Assembly (NCBI GenBank): GCA_964445085.1 | Contig: CAYUJV010000001.1 | Span: forward strand, 1-64,000 | Origin: Thiobacter sp964445085 | GTDB lineage: Bacteria > Pseudomonadota > Gammaproteobacteria > Burkholderiales > Thiobacteraceae | DNA length: 64,000 nucleotides | Direction: 5' to 3' | Shown here: one piece after another, positions 23,340 to 30,806 of the stretch | Layout of the letters: each line of letters opens with the position of its first letter | Position numbering within the stretch: the first letter of the stretch is position 1 | The notes under the pieces: generated by a model | What the model was told of the DNA's origin: nothing | The model's input: only the letters and a program-made list of their open reading frames with translations | The model's database searches: none | Translations under genes and position numbers: made by a program

Positions 23340-23423
23340 CCGAGCTGGTAGGGAGTGGCTTGTAGCTCGATGTCGCGCTTCGCGCGCACCTTAAAGGCTA
23401 CTGGCTGCCAGCTACACGCTAAC
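23340..23423. repeat. Intergenic repeat, GTAGC/GCTAC hairpin family, copy 3, overlapping nifE
   Basis: GAGCTGGTAG, TGGCTTGTAGC, a TCGCGCTTCGCGCG core and GGCTACTGGCTGCCAGCTAC lie between nifN and nifE. The nifE stop codon (CTA at 23412-23414 on the plus strand) is inside the last arm of the repeat, so the element sets the C-terminus of NifE. Confidence 0.7.
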
Positions 23424-24803
23424 CAGATCCCACGGTGCCGGCTTGCGCACCTGTTCCCACATCGGGTTGTACAGCGCCTTGTCGATCTCCCGCACCAGGT
23501 TCACCATGCCGCTGTAGCCGGCATAGGCGTGGTGGCGTTCCTGGTTGATGTCGAGCCAGGGCATCTTGGCCTTGAGCGCGACGAACTGGGAACGGCCGCC
23601 GGAAAGCATGATGTCGGCCTGCGCATCCTTGAGCATCCTGTACATCTCGCGCGGGGTCATGTCGTCGATCATGTGGGCGTCCTCGCCCATCAGTTCCTTG
23701 ATCTTCTGCTTGTCCTCCAGGGTGGACTTCTTCACGCTGGTGCCGACGATCTCCATGCCCACTTCCTGCAGCGCGGACACCACCGACCAGGATTTCACGC
23801 CACCGGTGATGAGCAGCACCTTCACGCCCTTGAGGCGCTCCTTGTAGGGTTCCATCTGCGTCCAGAACCCGGCTTCCTCGCGCCGGATGATGGCTTCGGT
23901 GCGATCCAGCAGATCGGCCGGCGCGCCCTTTTCCACCAGCAGCCTGGCGATGTTGCGCAAGCTGTCGCTCATGTCGGAAATACCGTAGAACGAGCCCTCG
24001 AAGAATGGAATCTGATAGCGCTCGTCCATCTTGCGGGCGATGTTGATCATTGCCTTGGAGCACACCATCATCGCGGCCTTGGCGCGATGGCTGTAGGCAA
24101 CCTCCTTGTACTTCGCGTCGCCGGAGATGCAGGACAGGATGCGCACGCCCATTTCGTCGAGCAGCGGCTTCACCTGCCACAGCTCCCCCGCGAGGTTGTA
24201 CTCGCCGATGATGTTGATGTCGTAGGGCGTCGTGGTCTCGGGCTCTTCGGTGCCGATGACGTAGTCGAGCAGCGCCTCGCCGGCGAGCTTGTTGCCGAGG
24301 TTCTTGTTGCCGACGAAGCCGGGCGCATTCACCGGAATCACCGGCTTGCCGAATTTCGCGCTGGCGGCCTTGCACACCGCCTCGATGTCGTCGCCGATCA
24401 ACGCGGTGACGCAGGTCTGGTAGACGAAGATGGCGGGCGGGTCGTACTTGTCGACGATCTCCTTCACCGACTTGAACAGGCGCTTCTCGCCGCCGTAGAC
24501 CACGTCGAGCTCGTTGATGTCGGTGGTGAAGCCGGTGCGGTAGAGGCGTGAGCCGGAGGACTTGGCGCCGCGGTTGTCCCAAGAGTTGCCTTCGCAGGCG
24601 ATGGGGCCGTGCACCAGGTGCGCGACGTCGGTGATGGGCTGCAGCGCGATCTTTGCGCCGTCGAAGGCGCAGCCACCGGCGGCCGCGCCGGGCGCAAGCT
24701 GCTTGGTGCAACCCTTCTTGCGATCCTTCTCCGACTTTGCCTGATTCTTGCCGCAGGCGGGTTCGTCGAAGACTTCCTGAACCTTTTTCGACAGTGCATC
24801 CAT
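23412..24803 (-). CDS. nifE: FeMo-co scaffold subunit NifE
   Basis: A 463-residue NifD-like subunit of NifEN. Recognisable segments: GCAFDGAKIALQPITDVAHL, HGPIACEGNSWDNRG (cluster-ligand Cys), CVTALIGDDIEAVC, and GGRSQFVALKAKMPWLDINQ near the C-terminus. It works as an alpha2beta2 complex with NifN. The stop codon lies in a repeat arm, so the last few residues could differ from relatives. Expressed from the nifH promoter through a 2Fe-2S ferredoxin gene. Confidence 0.95.
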   Translation of the reverse strand: MDALSKKVQEVFDEPACGKNQAKSEKDRKKGCTKQLAPGAAAGGCAFDGAKIALQPITDVAHLVHGPIACEGNSWDNRGAKSSGSRLYRTGFTTDINELDVVYGGEKRLFKSVKEIVDKYDPPAIFVYQTCVTALIGDDIEAVCKAASAKFGKPVIPVNAPGFVGNKNLGNKLAGEALLDYVIGTEEPETTTPYDINIIGEYNLAGELWQVKPLLDEMGVRILSCISGDAKYKEVAYSHRAKAAMMVCSKAMINIARKMDERYQIPFFEGSFYGISDMSDSLRNIARLLVEKGAPADLLDRTEAIIRREEAGFWTQMEPYKERLKGVKVLLITGGVKSWSVVSALQEVGMEIVGTSVKKSTLEDKQKIKELMGEDAHMIDDMTPREMYRMLKDAQADIMLSGGRSQFVALKAKMPWLDINQERHHAYAGYSGMVNLVREIDKALYNPMWEQVRKPAPWDLVSV

Positions 24804-24825
24804 GACCGCTCTCCGTCAGGAACCT

Positions 24826-25176
24826 TCAGAAGGCCACGAGGATCGGTTCGTCCCCGACCACGTATTGGCAGGCAAGGCGCCACAAGGGCGGCACGTCAGC
24901 GAGGACATCCGTTTCGTACTGTTGGCGCGAAATCTTGCCGCGCTTGAGAAGTGCGCGCTTTTCCCGGCCGCTCAGGGTTACGCGCCGGGCGCCCGGCCGC
25001 CCGGGCCTGGGCAGCACCTTGACGGCGCAGCTTCCGCACCTGCCCTCTTCGCACCGGCAGTAGCCGGGAATGCGAAACTCGCGCATCAGGCTCAGCAAGG
25101 TCCGCCGCTGGGCCGGGTCCACGTTCACCGTGTACCGGTCCGGCAGCTTCAGCGTCAAGAACGTCACTTCTGCCAT
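24826..25176 (-). CDS. [2Fe-2S] ferredoxin between nifK and nifE
   Basis: A 116-residue plant-type ferredoxin: CRCEEGRCGSCAVKV gives three ligands (C-x4-C-x2-C) and LACQYVVGDEPILV the fourth. A basic linker (PRPGRPGARRVTLSGREKRAL) lies between. This position is often occupied by nifT or nifY; no nifY is present in the window. It may serve NifEN or NifDK electron transfer; no direct evidence. Confidence 0.88.
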   Translation of the reverse strand: MAEVTFLTLKLPDRYTVNVDPAQRRTLLSLMREFRIPGYCRCEEGRCGSCAVKVLPRPGRPGARRVTLSGREKRALLKRGKISRQQYETDVLADVPPLWRLACQYVVGDEPILVAF

Positions 25177-25205
25177 GGTCTCTCCCGCGTCCTGCTCCTG
25201 CTGCC

Positions 25206-25230
25206 GCCGGGCAGCCCGACGCCGCCCGGC
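25206..25230 (-). promoter_or_regulatory. Intercistronic hairpin after nifK
   Basis: A perfect 7-bp stem GCCGGGC/GCCCGGC with an 11-nt loop follows the nifK stop. It may protect the upstream nifHDK message from 3' decay or attenuate transcription into nifE. Confidence 0.45.
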
Positions 25231-25240
25231 CCGTACCGCC

Positions 25241-26779
25241 TTAACGAATGATGTCGTAGCTGTAGTCGGTCTTCGCCGGGACGATGGTGTTCTTGTCCAT
25301 TTCGTCGAAGATCTTGTCCAGCACCCACACCAGCACGTTCATCGCACCCTGGTAGCCCCACACCGGATAGCGGTGGTGATGGTGGCGATCGAACACCGGG
25401 AAGCCGATCCGGATCAGCGGCGTGCCGGTATCGCGCTCCAGGTACTTGCCGTAGGTGTTGCCGATGAGGAAGTCCACCGGCTCCGTGAACAGCAGGGAAC
25501 GCATGTGCCACAGGTCCTTGCCGGGGTAGGCCTTGCAGCCCTTGCCGAAGGGCGAGCTGTCGAACAGCGCCTGCATCTTCTTCTCCCAGTCGCCGTTGCC
25601 GTTGGTGGACAGCACGTGCACCGGCTCGGCGCCCAGCTCCAGCAGGAAGCCCGCCAGGCCCAGGCACAGGTCGGGGTCGCCGTAGATGGCGAACTTCTTG
25701 CCGTGGATGTGGGCGCTGGAATCGGCGATGGCGTCCACCAGGCGGCCGCGCTCCTTGGTCAAGGCCTCGGGAATGGCCTTGCCGGTGAGGCGGGAGATTT
25801 CCATCAGGAACCTGTCGGTTGCCGCCACGCCCACCGGGTGGTTGAAGGCCACGACCTCCTGGCCCTTCTCGGCGATGTAGCCCAGGGTCTTCTCGGTGCA
25901 GAACTCCTGCATGGAGACGGTGGCCTTGGCGTTGATCGCGGCCTTGGCGTCCTCCAGGGTGGTGCCCCCGTCGTACATGCGGAATTCGCCGTCGGCCGGG
26001 GTGTCCCACACCTCGCTGTTGTCGGCGAGGATGGTGTGCTCGACCCCCATCAGGTCGAACATGCGCTTGATCTCGCGCAAGTTGCCCACGGTGTAGCCGT
26101 CGAAGCCACCGATGAAGTTGATCTTCCCGTTCGGCGTGCGGTCCTTGCCCTCCCAGAAGTGGGAGACGATGCCCTTGAGCGCATTGTCGTAGCCGGTGAT
26201 GTGGCTGCCGACGAAGGCCGGGGTATGGGCGTAGGGTACGTCGAAGTCCTGCGGCACGCTGCCCTTGTTCTTGGCATTCTGGATGAAGCCGTTGAGGTCG
26301 TCGCCGATCACCTCCGCCATGCAGGTGGTGGATACCGCGATCATCTTCGGCTTGTACATGTTGTAAGTGTTGGCCAGGCCGTCGATCATGTTGTTGAGGC
26401 CGCCAAACACCGCCGCGTCCTCGGTCATCGAGGACGACACGCAGGAGCTGGGCTCCTTGAAGTGGCGGCTGAAGTGACTGCGGTAGTAGGCGACGCAGCC
26501 CTGGGAGCCGTGCACGAAGGGCATGGTGCCCTCGAAGCCGACGGCGGCGAACACCGCGCCCAGCGGCTGGCAGGCTTTGGCGGGGTTGACCGTGAGCGAG
26601 TCGCGGGCGAAGTTCTTCTCGCGGTATTCCCAGGTCTTGGTCCACTCCCGCACTTCCTCGACCTTTTCGTCGGGGTGGGGGTTCTCGAAATTCTTCTTCT
26701 TGTTCGCGAACATCTCGGTGTATTCCGGTCCGCGGAACAGGTTGAAGTGGTCGATTACGTTCTCTACGTTCTGGGTCAT
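25241..26779 (-). CDS. nifK: Nitrogenase MoFe protein beta chain
   Basis: A 512-residue beta subunit of dinitrogenase. P-cluster ligands are in NPAKACQPLGAVFAA, HGSQGCVAYYRSHF and STTCMAEVIGDDL, with the Ser/Thr-rich SSSMTEDAAVFGG between. The ATG 26779 (MTQNVENVIDHFNLF) follows AGGAGAACC; the longer frame extends into a GGCTGG repeat. The C-terminus ends KTDYSYDIIR as usual. Confidence 0.97.
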   Translation of the reverse strand: MTQNVENVIDHFNLFRGPEYTEMFANKKKNFENPHPDEKVEEVREWTKTWEYREKNFARDSLTVNPAKACQPLGAVFAAVGFEGTMPFVHGSQGCVAYYRSHFSRHFKEPSSCVSSSMTEDAAVFGGLNNMIDGLANTYNMYKPKMIAVSTTCMAEVIGDDLNGFIQNAKNKGSVPQDFDVPYAHTPAFVGSHITGYDNALKGIVSHFWEGKDRTPNGKINFIGGFDGYTVGNLREIKRMFDLMGVEHTILADNSEVWDTPADGEFRMYDGGTTLEDAKAAINAKATVSMQEFCTEKTLGYIAEKGQEVVAFNHPVGVAATDRFLMEISRLTGKAIPEALTKERGRLVDAIADSSAHIHGKKFAIYGDPDLCLGLAGFLLELGAEPVHVLSTNGNGDWEKKMQALFDSSPFGKGCKAYPGKDLWHMRSLLFTEPVDFLIGNTYGKYLERDTGTPLIRIGFPVFDRHHHHRYPVWGYQGAMNVLVWVLDKIFDEMDKNTIVPAKTDYSYDIIR

Positions 26780-26797
26780 CTTGGTTCTCCTAATTCG

Positions 26798-26856
26798 AGG
26801 CTGGAGGCTGGGGGCTGGAACCTGCGTGGGCAATCCGGCCCCGGCTTGCTAGCCCC
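26798..26856. repeat. GGCTGG tandem repeat in the nifD-nifK gap
   Basis: Three GGCTGG units spaced 7 bp (26799, 26806, 26813) are followed by GCTAGCCCC, which can pair with the GGGGCTGG unit. It lies just upstream of the nifK ribosome site. It resembles short dispersed repeats rather than a gene. Confidence 0.55.
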
Positions 26857-26871
26857 TGGTTGCCTGCTTCA

Positions 26872-28323
26872 TTACTTCCAGGGCGCCTTGGTCAGGCCCC
26901 ATACCGGGTTGTTGATCGCCATGTCCATGTCGCGGGCGAAGATGGCGAAGCCGTCGTAGCCGTGGTACGGACCCGAGTAGTCCCAGGAGTGCATCTGGCG
27001 GAAGGGCACGCCCATCTTCTGGAACACGTACTTTTCCTTGATGCCGGAGCCGACCAGGTCGGGCTGGATTTTCTCGACGAACTTCTCGAACTCGTAGCCG
27101 GTGACGTCGTCGTAGATCAGCGTGCCGTCTTTGACGTAGTGCGTCGTGCGCTGGTAGTCGTCGTTGTGGCCGAATTCGTAGCCGGTGCCGACGATGTTCA
27201 TGCCCAGGTCCTCGTAGGCGCCGATGACGTGGCGCGGGCGCAGACCGCCCACGAAGAGCATCACCGTCTTGCCCTCCAGGCGCGGCTTGTACTTGTCGAT
27301 CACCGCCTGCATCATCGGCTGGTACTTGGCGATCACGCGCTCAGCGCCCTCCTTGATCTTGTCGTCGAAGTGGCTGGCGATCTCGCGCAGCGATGCGGCG
27401 ATCTTGGTGGGGCCGAAGAAGTTGTACTCGACCCAGGGGATGCCGTACTTCTCTTCCATGTGGCGGCTGATGTAGTTCATCGAGCGGTAGCAGTGCAGCA
27501 CGTTGAGCTTGGCTTTCGGCGTGTTCTCCAGCTCGGCGATGGAGCCGTCGCCGGACCACTGCGCGATCACGCGCAGGCCCATTTCCTCGAGCAGGATGCG
27601 GGACGACCAGGCGTCGCCGCCGATGTTGTAGTCGCCGATGATGGCCACGTCGTAGGGCGTGCTCTCGAAGCTGGAGGCCTTGCCGTCCTGCTTGTCGAAC
27701 ACCCAGTCGCGGATGGTGTCGTTGGCGACGCGGTGGCCCAGCGACTGGGACACGCCGCGGCAGCCCTCGCAGCGCACCGGCACGATGGTCTTGCCGCCGA
27801 ATTCCTTGGACTTTTTCTTCGAGACCGCTTCGATGTCGTCCCCGATGAGGCCGATGGGGCACTCGGACTGCACGGTGATGCCCTTGTTCAGCGGGAACAG
27901 GTCCTGGATCTCGTCCATGATCTTTTCCAGCTTCTTGTCGCCGCCGAAGACGATGTCCTTCTCCTGGAAGTCGGAGGTGAACTGCATGGTGACGAAGGTG
28001 TCCACGCCGGTGGTGCCGATGTAGTAGTTGCGGCGGGCCGCCCAGGAATACTGGCCGCAGCCCACCGGGCCATGGCTGATGTGGATCATGTCCTTGATCG
28101 GGCCCCACACCACGCCCTTGGAGCCGGCATAGGCACAGCCACGGATGGTCATCACGCCGGGAATGGACTTGACGTTGGATTTGACGCCGCAATCCGGCTT
28201 GCCTTCCTCGAAGGTGCCCAGGTGCTTGGCGCGGCGCTTGGCGGTTTTTTCCGGGTACACTTCCAGCACCTCCTTGATGAGGTCCTGGTTTCTCGCTTTG
28301 ACTTGCTCGACTGTGAGGCTCAT
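26872..28323 (-). CDS. nifD: Nitrogenase MoFe protein alpha chain
   Basis: A 483-residue alpha subunit. P-cluster cysteines lie in GCAYAGSKGVVWGPI, HGPVGCGQYSW and QSECPIGLIGDDIE; the FeMo-co ligands are the Cys in NVLHCYRSMNYIS and the His in PFRQMHSWDYSGPYHGYDGF. The ATG 28323 follows GGAGGGCG; the 26-residue upstream extension in frame is not conserved. Stop is followed by the repeat before nifK. Confidence 0.97.
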   Translation of the reverse strand: MSLTVEQVKARNQDLIKEVLEVYPEKTAKRRAKHLGTFEEGKPDCGVKSNVKSIPGVMTIRGCAYAGSKGVVWGPIKDMIHISHGPVGCGQYSWAARRNYYIGTTGVDTFVTMQFTSDFQEKDIVFGGDKKLEKIMDEIQDLFPLNKGITVQSECPIGLIGDDIEAVSKKKSKEFGGKTIVPVRCEGCRGVSQSLGHRVANDTIRDWVFDKQDGKASSFESTPYDVAIIGDYNIGGDAWSSRILLEEMGLRVIAQWSGDGSIAELENTPKAKLNVLHCYRSMNYISRHMEEKYGIPWVEYNFFGPTKIAASLREIASHFDDKIKEGAERVIAKYQPMMQAVIDKYKPRLEGKTVMLFVGGLRPRHVIGAYEDLGMNIVGTGYEFGHNDDYQRTTHYVKDGTLIYDDVTGYEFEKFVEKIQPDLVGSGIKEKYVFQKMGVPFRQMHSWDYSGPYHGYDGFAIFARDMDMAINNPVWGLTKAPWK

Positions 28324-28370
28324 TTCGCCCTCCTGGTTGGTGTGAACGTAAAACCGGTTTTCCGGTGGCC

Positions 28371-28467
28371 GGGAAAACTCTGCGAACGGCACCGCCCCCA
28401 TGACGGGCGACCATGCCCTTGGCAGAGGTTTCCCTCTGGCCGTCGCCGCCGCGCACGGCGGCGACGG
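28371..28467 (-). promoter_or_regulatory. Two stem-loops in the nifH-nifD intercistronic region
   Basis: One stem pairs GGGAAAACTCTGC (28371-28383) with GCAGAGGTTTCCC (28422-28434), 12 of 13 matches. Another is a perfect 11-bp stem CCGTCGCCGCC/GGCGGCGACGG (28440-28467, 6-nt loop) right after the nifH stop. Such hairpins can stabilise the 5' nifH message and lower nifDK expression, giving the excess of Fe protein seen in diazotrophs. Confidence 0.65.
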
Positions 28468-28475
28468 AACCTTGC

Positions 28476-29366
28476 TTACGCCGCGGTTGCCGCCAGCTCG
28501 GCAGCGGTCTTGCCGATGATGGACTCGTCCACCGCCTTCATGATGCCGTGGGCCATCAGCAGGTCTTCCAGCTCGTCCATGGTGATCGGGGTCGGGATGA
28601 TGCCCTTGCCCGCGTTCGCATGGATCTTGGACGCCAGCTGACGGTACTCGTCGGCCTGCTTGGAGTCGGGTGCGTATTCCATCACCGTCATCCGGCGCAG
28701 CTCGGCGTGCTGCACCACGTTGTCACGCGGCACGAAGTGGATCAGCTGGGTGCCCAGCTTGCCGGCGAGCGCTTCGGCGAGCTCCAGTTCCTTGTCGGTC
28801 TGGCGCTCGTTGCAGATCAGGCCGCCCAGGCGCACGCCGCCGGAGTTGGCGTACTTCAGAATGCCCTTGGAGATGTTGTTGGCCGCATACATCGCCATCA
28901 TCTCGCCGGACATCACGATGTAGATTTCCTGCGCCTTGTTCTCGCGGATGGGCATGGCGAAGCCGCCGCACACCACGTCGCCAAGCACGTCGTAGGAAAC
29001 GTAGTCGATGCCGTCGTAGGCGCCTTCCTCTTCCAGGAAGTTGATGGAAGTGATCACGCCGCGGCCGGCACAGCCGACGCCGGGCTCGGGACCGCCGGAC
29101 TCGACGCAGCGGATGTCCTTGTAGCCGATCTTCATCACGTCCTCGAGCTCGAGGTCCTCCACGCTGCCGGCTTCGGCGGCCAGGGAGAGGATGGTGTCCT
29201 GCGCTTTCGCGTGCAGGATCAGGCGGGTGGAGTCGGCTTTCGGATCGCAGCCGACGATGAGGATTTTCTGCCCCAGGTCAGCCAGCGCAGCCAGCGTGTT
29301 TTGCGAGGTGGTGGACTTGCCGATGCCACCCTTGCCGTAGAAAGCGATTTGTCTCAGACCAGACAT
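28476..29366 (-). CDS. nifH: Nitrogenase Fe protein (dinitrogenase reductase)
   Basis: A 296-residue ATP-driven reductase of the MoFe protein, also needed for FeMo-co synthesis. The P-loop GKGGIGKST is at residues 11-19. The [4Fe-4S] ligands are Cys99 (GVGCAGRG) and the Cys in VVCGGFAMPIR. Arg102 in CAGRGVITSINFLEEE is the site DraT ADP-ribosylates, and draT-draG lie 1.4 kb away. It is the first gene of the minus-strand nifHDK operon with a consensus sigma-54 promoter and NifA site. Confidence 0.98.
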   Translation of the reverse strand: MSGLRQIAFYGKGGIGKSTTSQNTLAALADLGQKILIVGCDPKADSTRLILHAKAQDTILSLAAEAGSVEDLELEDVMKIGYKDIRCVESGGPEPGVGCAGRGVITSINFLEEEGAYDGIDYVSYDVLGDVVCGGFAMPIRENKAQEIYIVMSGEMMAMYAANNISKGILKYANSGGVRLGGLICNERQTDKELELAEALAGKLGTQLIHFVPRDNVVQHAELRRMTVMEYAPDSKQADEYRQLASKIHANAGKGIIPTPITMDELEDLLMAHGIMKAVDESIIGKTAAELAATAA

Positions 29367-29507
29367 GTGTATCTCCTTAAGTAAAAATTCGTAACCGATT
29401 CGCTTAGGCAGCAAGCACTCCGCCGATTCAGATGCTTCTGCGCACCGTCTGTTTTTCTTCTTCTCGGATACGGACCCGGCAAAACATTCACTGCACGCCG
29501 GGTATTC

Positions 29508-29523
29508 AGCAACGACCGTGCCA
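29508..29523 (-). promoter_or_regulatory. Sigma-54 promoter of nifH
   Basis: On the minus strand TGGCACGGTCGTTGCT matches the full consensus TGGCACG-N4-TTGCT. It lies about 140 bp before the nifH start, leaving a long 5' leader. Confidence 0.93.
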
Positions 29524-29593
29524 CCCCGCAACCAGGGGATTAACGCACTGTTTTCATGCGGGTTTTCGCGCCGCTGGCGAGCCAAAAAGGCTT

Positions 29594-29609
29594 GTTGCAA
29601 ACGCGACAA
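29594..29609 (-). promoter_or_regulatory. NifA site of the nifH promoter
   Basis: TGTTGCAAACGCGACA (TGT-N10-ACA) lies about 71 bp upstream of the nifH -24 box. It is in the gap behind the Rrf2 gene, 56 bp from that gene's stop. Confidence 0.87.
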
Positions 29610-29664
29610 ACACCGATGCGGCTGTCGTGAAGGGGACATGCAAAAAGGGAGAGGACGCAGCCGC

Positions 29665-30120
29665 TCAATGCAGCGACAGCGCGAGCGGCAAATCGGACAG
29701 ACGGTATTGGCCGCTGCGAACGGCCTTGGCGAGCTGGTTCAGGGTCACGCGGCCGAGATAGGCCCGCAGCTCCGCTTTGACCGGCTTCCACTTCCGGTGC
29801 ATGGGGCAGGCAGTATCGTCGCCGCAGACTTTGAGCCCAAGCAGACATTCCCGCTCGGCGCGCGGTCCCTCCACCAGGAGGACGATGTCGAGGACGCTGG
29901 TCTGGTCCACTCCCTCGCGCAGGCTGAAGCCGCCATAGCGGCCGCGCGAGGAATCCAGCAGCTGCTGCCGGCACAAGCCCTGCAGAATCTTGGCCAGATA
30001 GGCGGGCGGCACGCCCAGGTTCTGGGCGAGCTCGCGGTTCAGCACCGCCCGGCGCCCGGGCTGGGTGGCCAGGTAGATCAGCGCCTGGATGGCGTATTGG
30101 CTGGTACGGGAGAAGATCAT
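29665..30120 (-). CDS. Rrf2-family (IscR/NsrR-like) Fe-S transcription regulator
   Basis: A 151-residue regulator starting MIFSRTSQYAIQALIYLATQ, with a winged helix (ELAQNLGVPPAYLAKILQGL and GRYGGFSL). The cluster ligands are likely in CLLGLKVCGDDTACPMH (C-x6-C-x5-C-x2-H), a spacing slightly different from IscR and NsrR. It probably senses oxygen, NO or Fe-S status. It lies directly upstream of nifH, and a consensus sigma-54 element with two TGT-N10-ACA sites precedes it, so it is itself NifA-activated. Its targets could be the nif or isc genes; the isc operon lacks an adjacent iscR. Confidence 0.88.
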   Translation of the reverse strand: MIFSRTSQYAIQALIYLATQPGRRAVLNRELAQNLGVPPAYLAKILQGLCRQQLLDSSRGRYGGFSLREGVDQTSVLDIVLLVEGPRAERECLLGLKVCGDDTACPMHRKWKPVKAELRAYLGRVTLNQLAKAVRSGQYRLSDLPLALSLH

Positions 30121-30148
30121 GTCGGCCCTTGCGTGTCGATTCCATCGA

Positions 30149-30164
30149 AGCAACGCCTGTGCCA
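30149..30164 (-). promoter_or_regulatory. Sigma-54 promoter of the Rrf2 gene
   Basis: On the minus strand TGGCACAGGCGTTGCT is a perfect -24/-12 element, 29 bp before the Rrf2 start. Confidence 0.88.
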
Positions 30165-30231
30165 CGTCCCCGCACCTCGCTCCCCCTGACCTCGCGCCCC
30201 GGGGCTGCGGCCGCCAGGCCGCGGCCTGCCT

Positions 30232-30276
30232 TGTCGCAAACCATACACTCCGGCCCGGCTTGTCCGACATGCGACA
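30232..30276. promoter_or_regulatory. Two NifA sites shared by divergent promoters
   Basis: TGTCGCAAACCATACA (30232-30247) and TGTCCGACATGCGACA (30261-30276) lie between the Rrf2 and receiver-draT promoters, 29 bp apart. They are 55-115 bp from both -24 boxes and could activate both directions. A 14-bp palindrome GGTGGCGCGCCACC follows at 30283-30296 and may be a repressor site. Confidence 0.82.
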
Positions 30277-30330
30277 GGCTTGGGTGGCGCGCCACCGCGC
30301 CAGGCCGCATGCCGACGAGGCCTGTGCGAT

Positions 30331-30346
30331 CGGAACACTTCTTGCT
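30331..30346 (+). promoter_or_regulatory. Sigma-54 promoter of the receiver-draT-draG operon
   Basis: CGGAACACTTCTTGCT has GG and GC 12 nt apart and TTGCT, with one change in the -24 box; the amtB element (CGGAACAAAACTTGCT) has the same variant. It lies 38 bp before the receiver gene. Confidence 0.78.
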
Positions 30347-30383
30347 CCACCCGTTTCCGCACAAGACACTCGGGAGAACAGAC

Positions 30384-30806
30384 ATGCAAATCGGCGTCGA
30401 AACCGCCAAGGCGGTGGACAACAAGCGCCTGTTCGTCGTGGCCAACGACGAGATCACCCGCATGGCGCTGCAGTTCATGCTGCACGACGAGAACGAGACC
30501 CACGACCTGCCCACGCTGGAGGCGGCCTTCGACAAGAGCATCGAGTGGAAGCCGGACCTGCTGCTGTTGGGCGTCGACATCGTGCAGGAGCGCGGCGTGG
30601 AAGTGCTCGCGCTCATCCGCTCGCGGCTGGCGGAAACGAAAATCCTGCTCGTGGGGGACACGCGCGACGATCCGCTGGTGGCCGCCTGCCAGCAGGCCGG
30701 GATCGACGGCCAGCTGTTCAAGCCGCTGACGGTGGAGGACGTGCGCAGAAAGGTGGACGGGCTGCTGGGGCGCAAGCGCGCCTCCATTCCGATTCACGCA
30801 CTATGA
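30384..30806 (+). CDS. Degenerate CheY-like receiver protein upstream of draT
   Basis: A 140-residue single-domain receiver. LFVVANDEI resembles the acidic pocket at strand 1 (one of two acids kept), and LFKPL near residue 113 holds the conserved Lys. In the strand-3 segment WKPDLLLLGVDIVQERGVEVL, the phospho-acceptor Asp aligns with Gly63, with an Asp two residues later, so phosphorylation is doubtful. It overlaps draT by ATGA and is co-expressed from a NifA-type promoter. It may act as a protein-interaction module for DraT/DraG rather than as a two-component regulator. Confidence 0.8.
   Translation: MQIGVETAKAVDNKRLFVVANDEITRMALQFMLHDENETHDLPTLEAAFDKSIEWKPDLLLLGVDIVQERGVEVLALIRSRLAETKILLVGDTRDDPLVAACQQAGIDGQLFKPLTVEDVRRKVDGLLGRKRASIPIHAL

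Noticed and set aside
24826..25176. nifY or nifT between nifK and nifE
   Set aside because: The gene has ferredoxin cysteines and no NifY/NafY similarity; nifT was found at 38402, and no nifY was recognised in the window.
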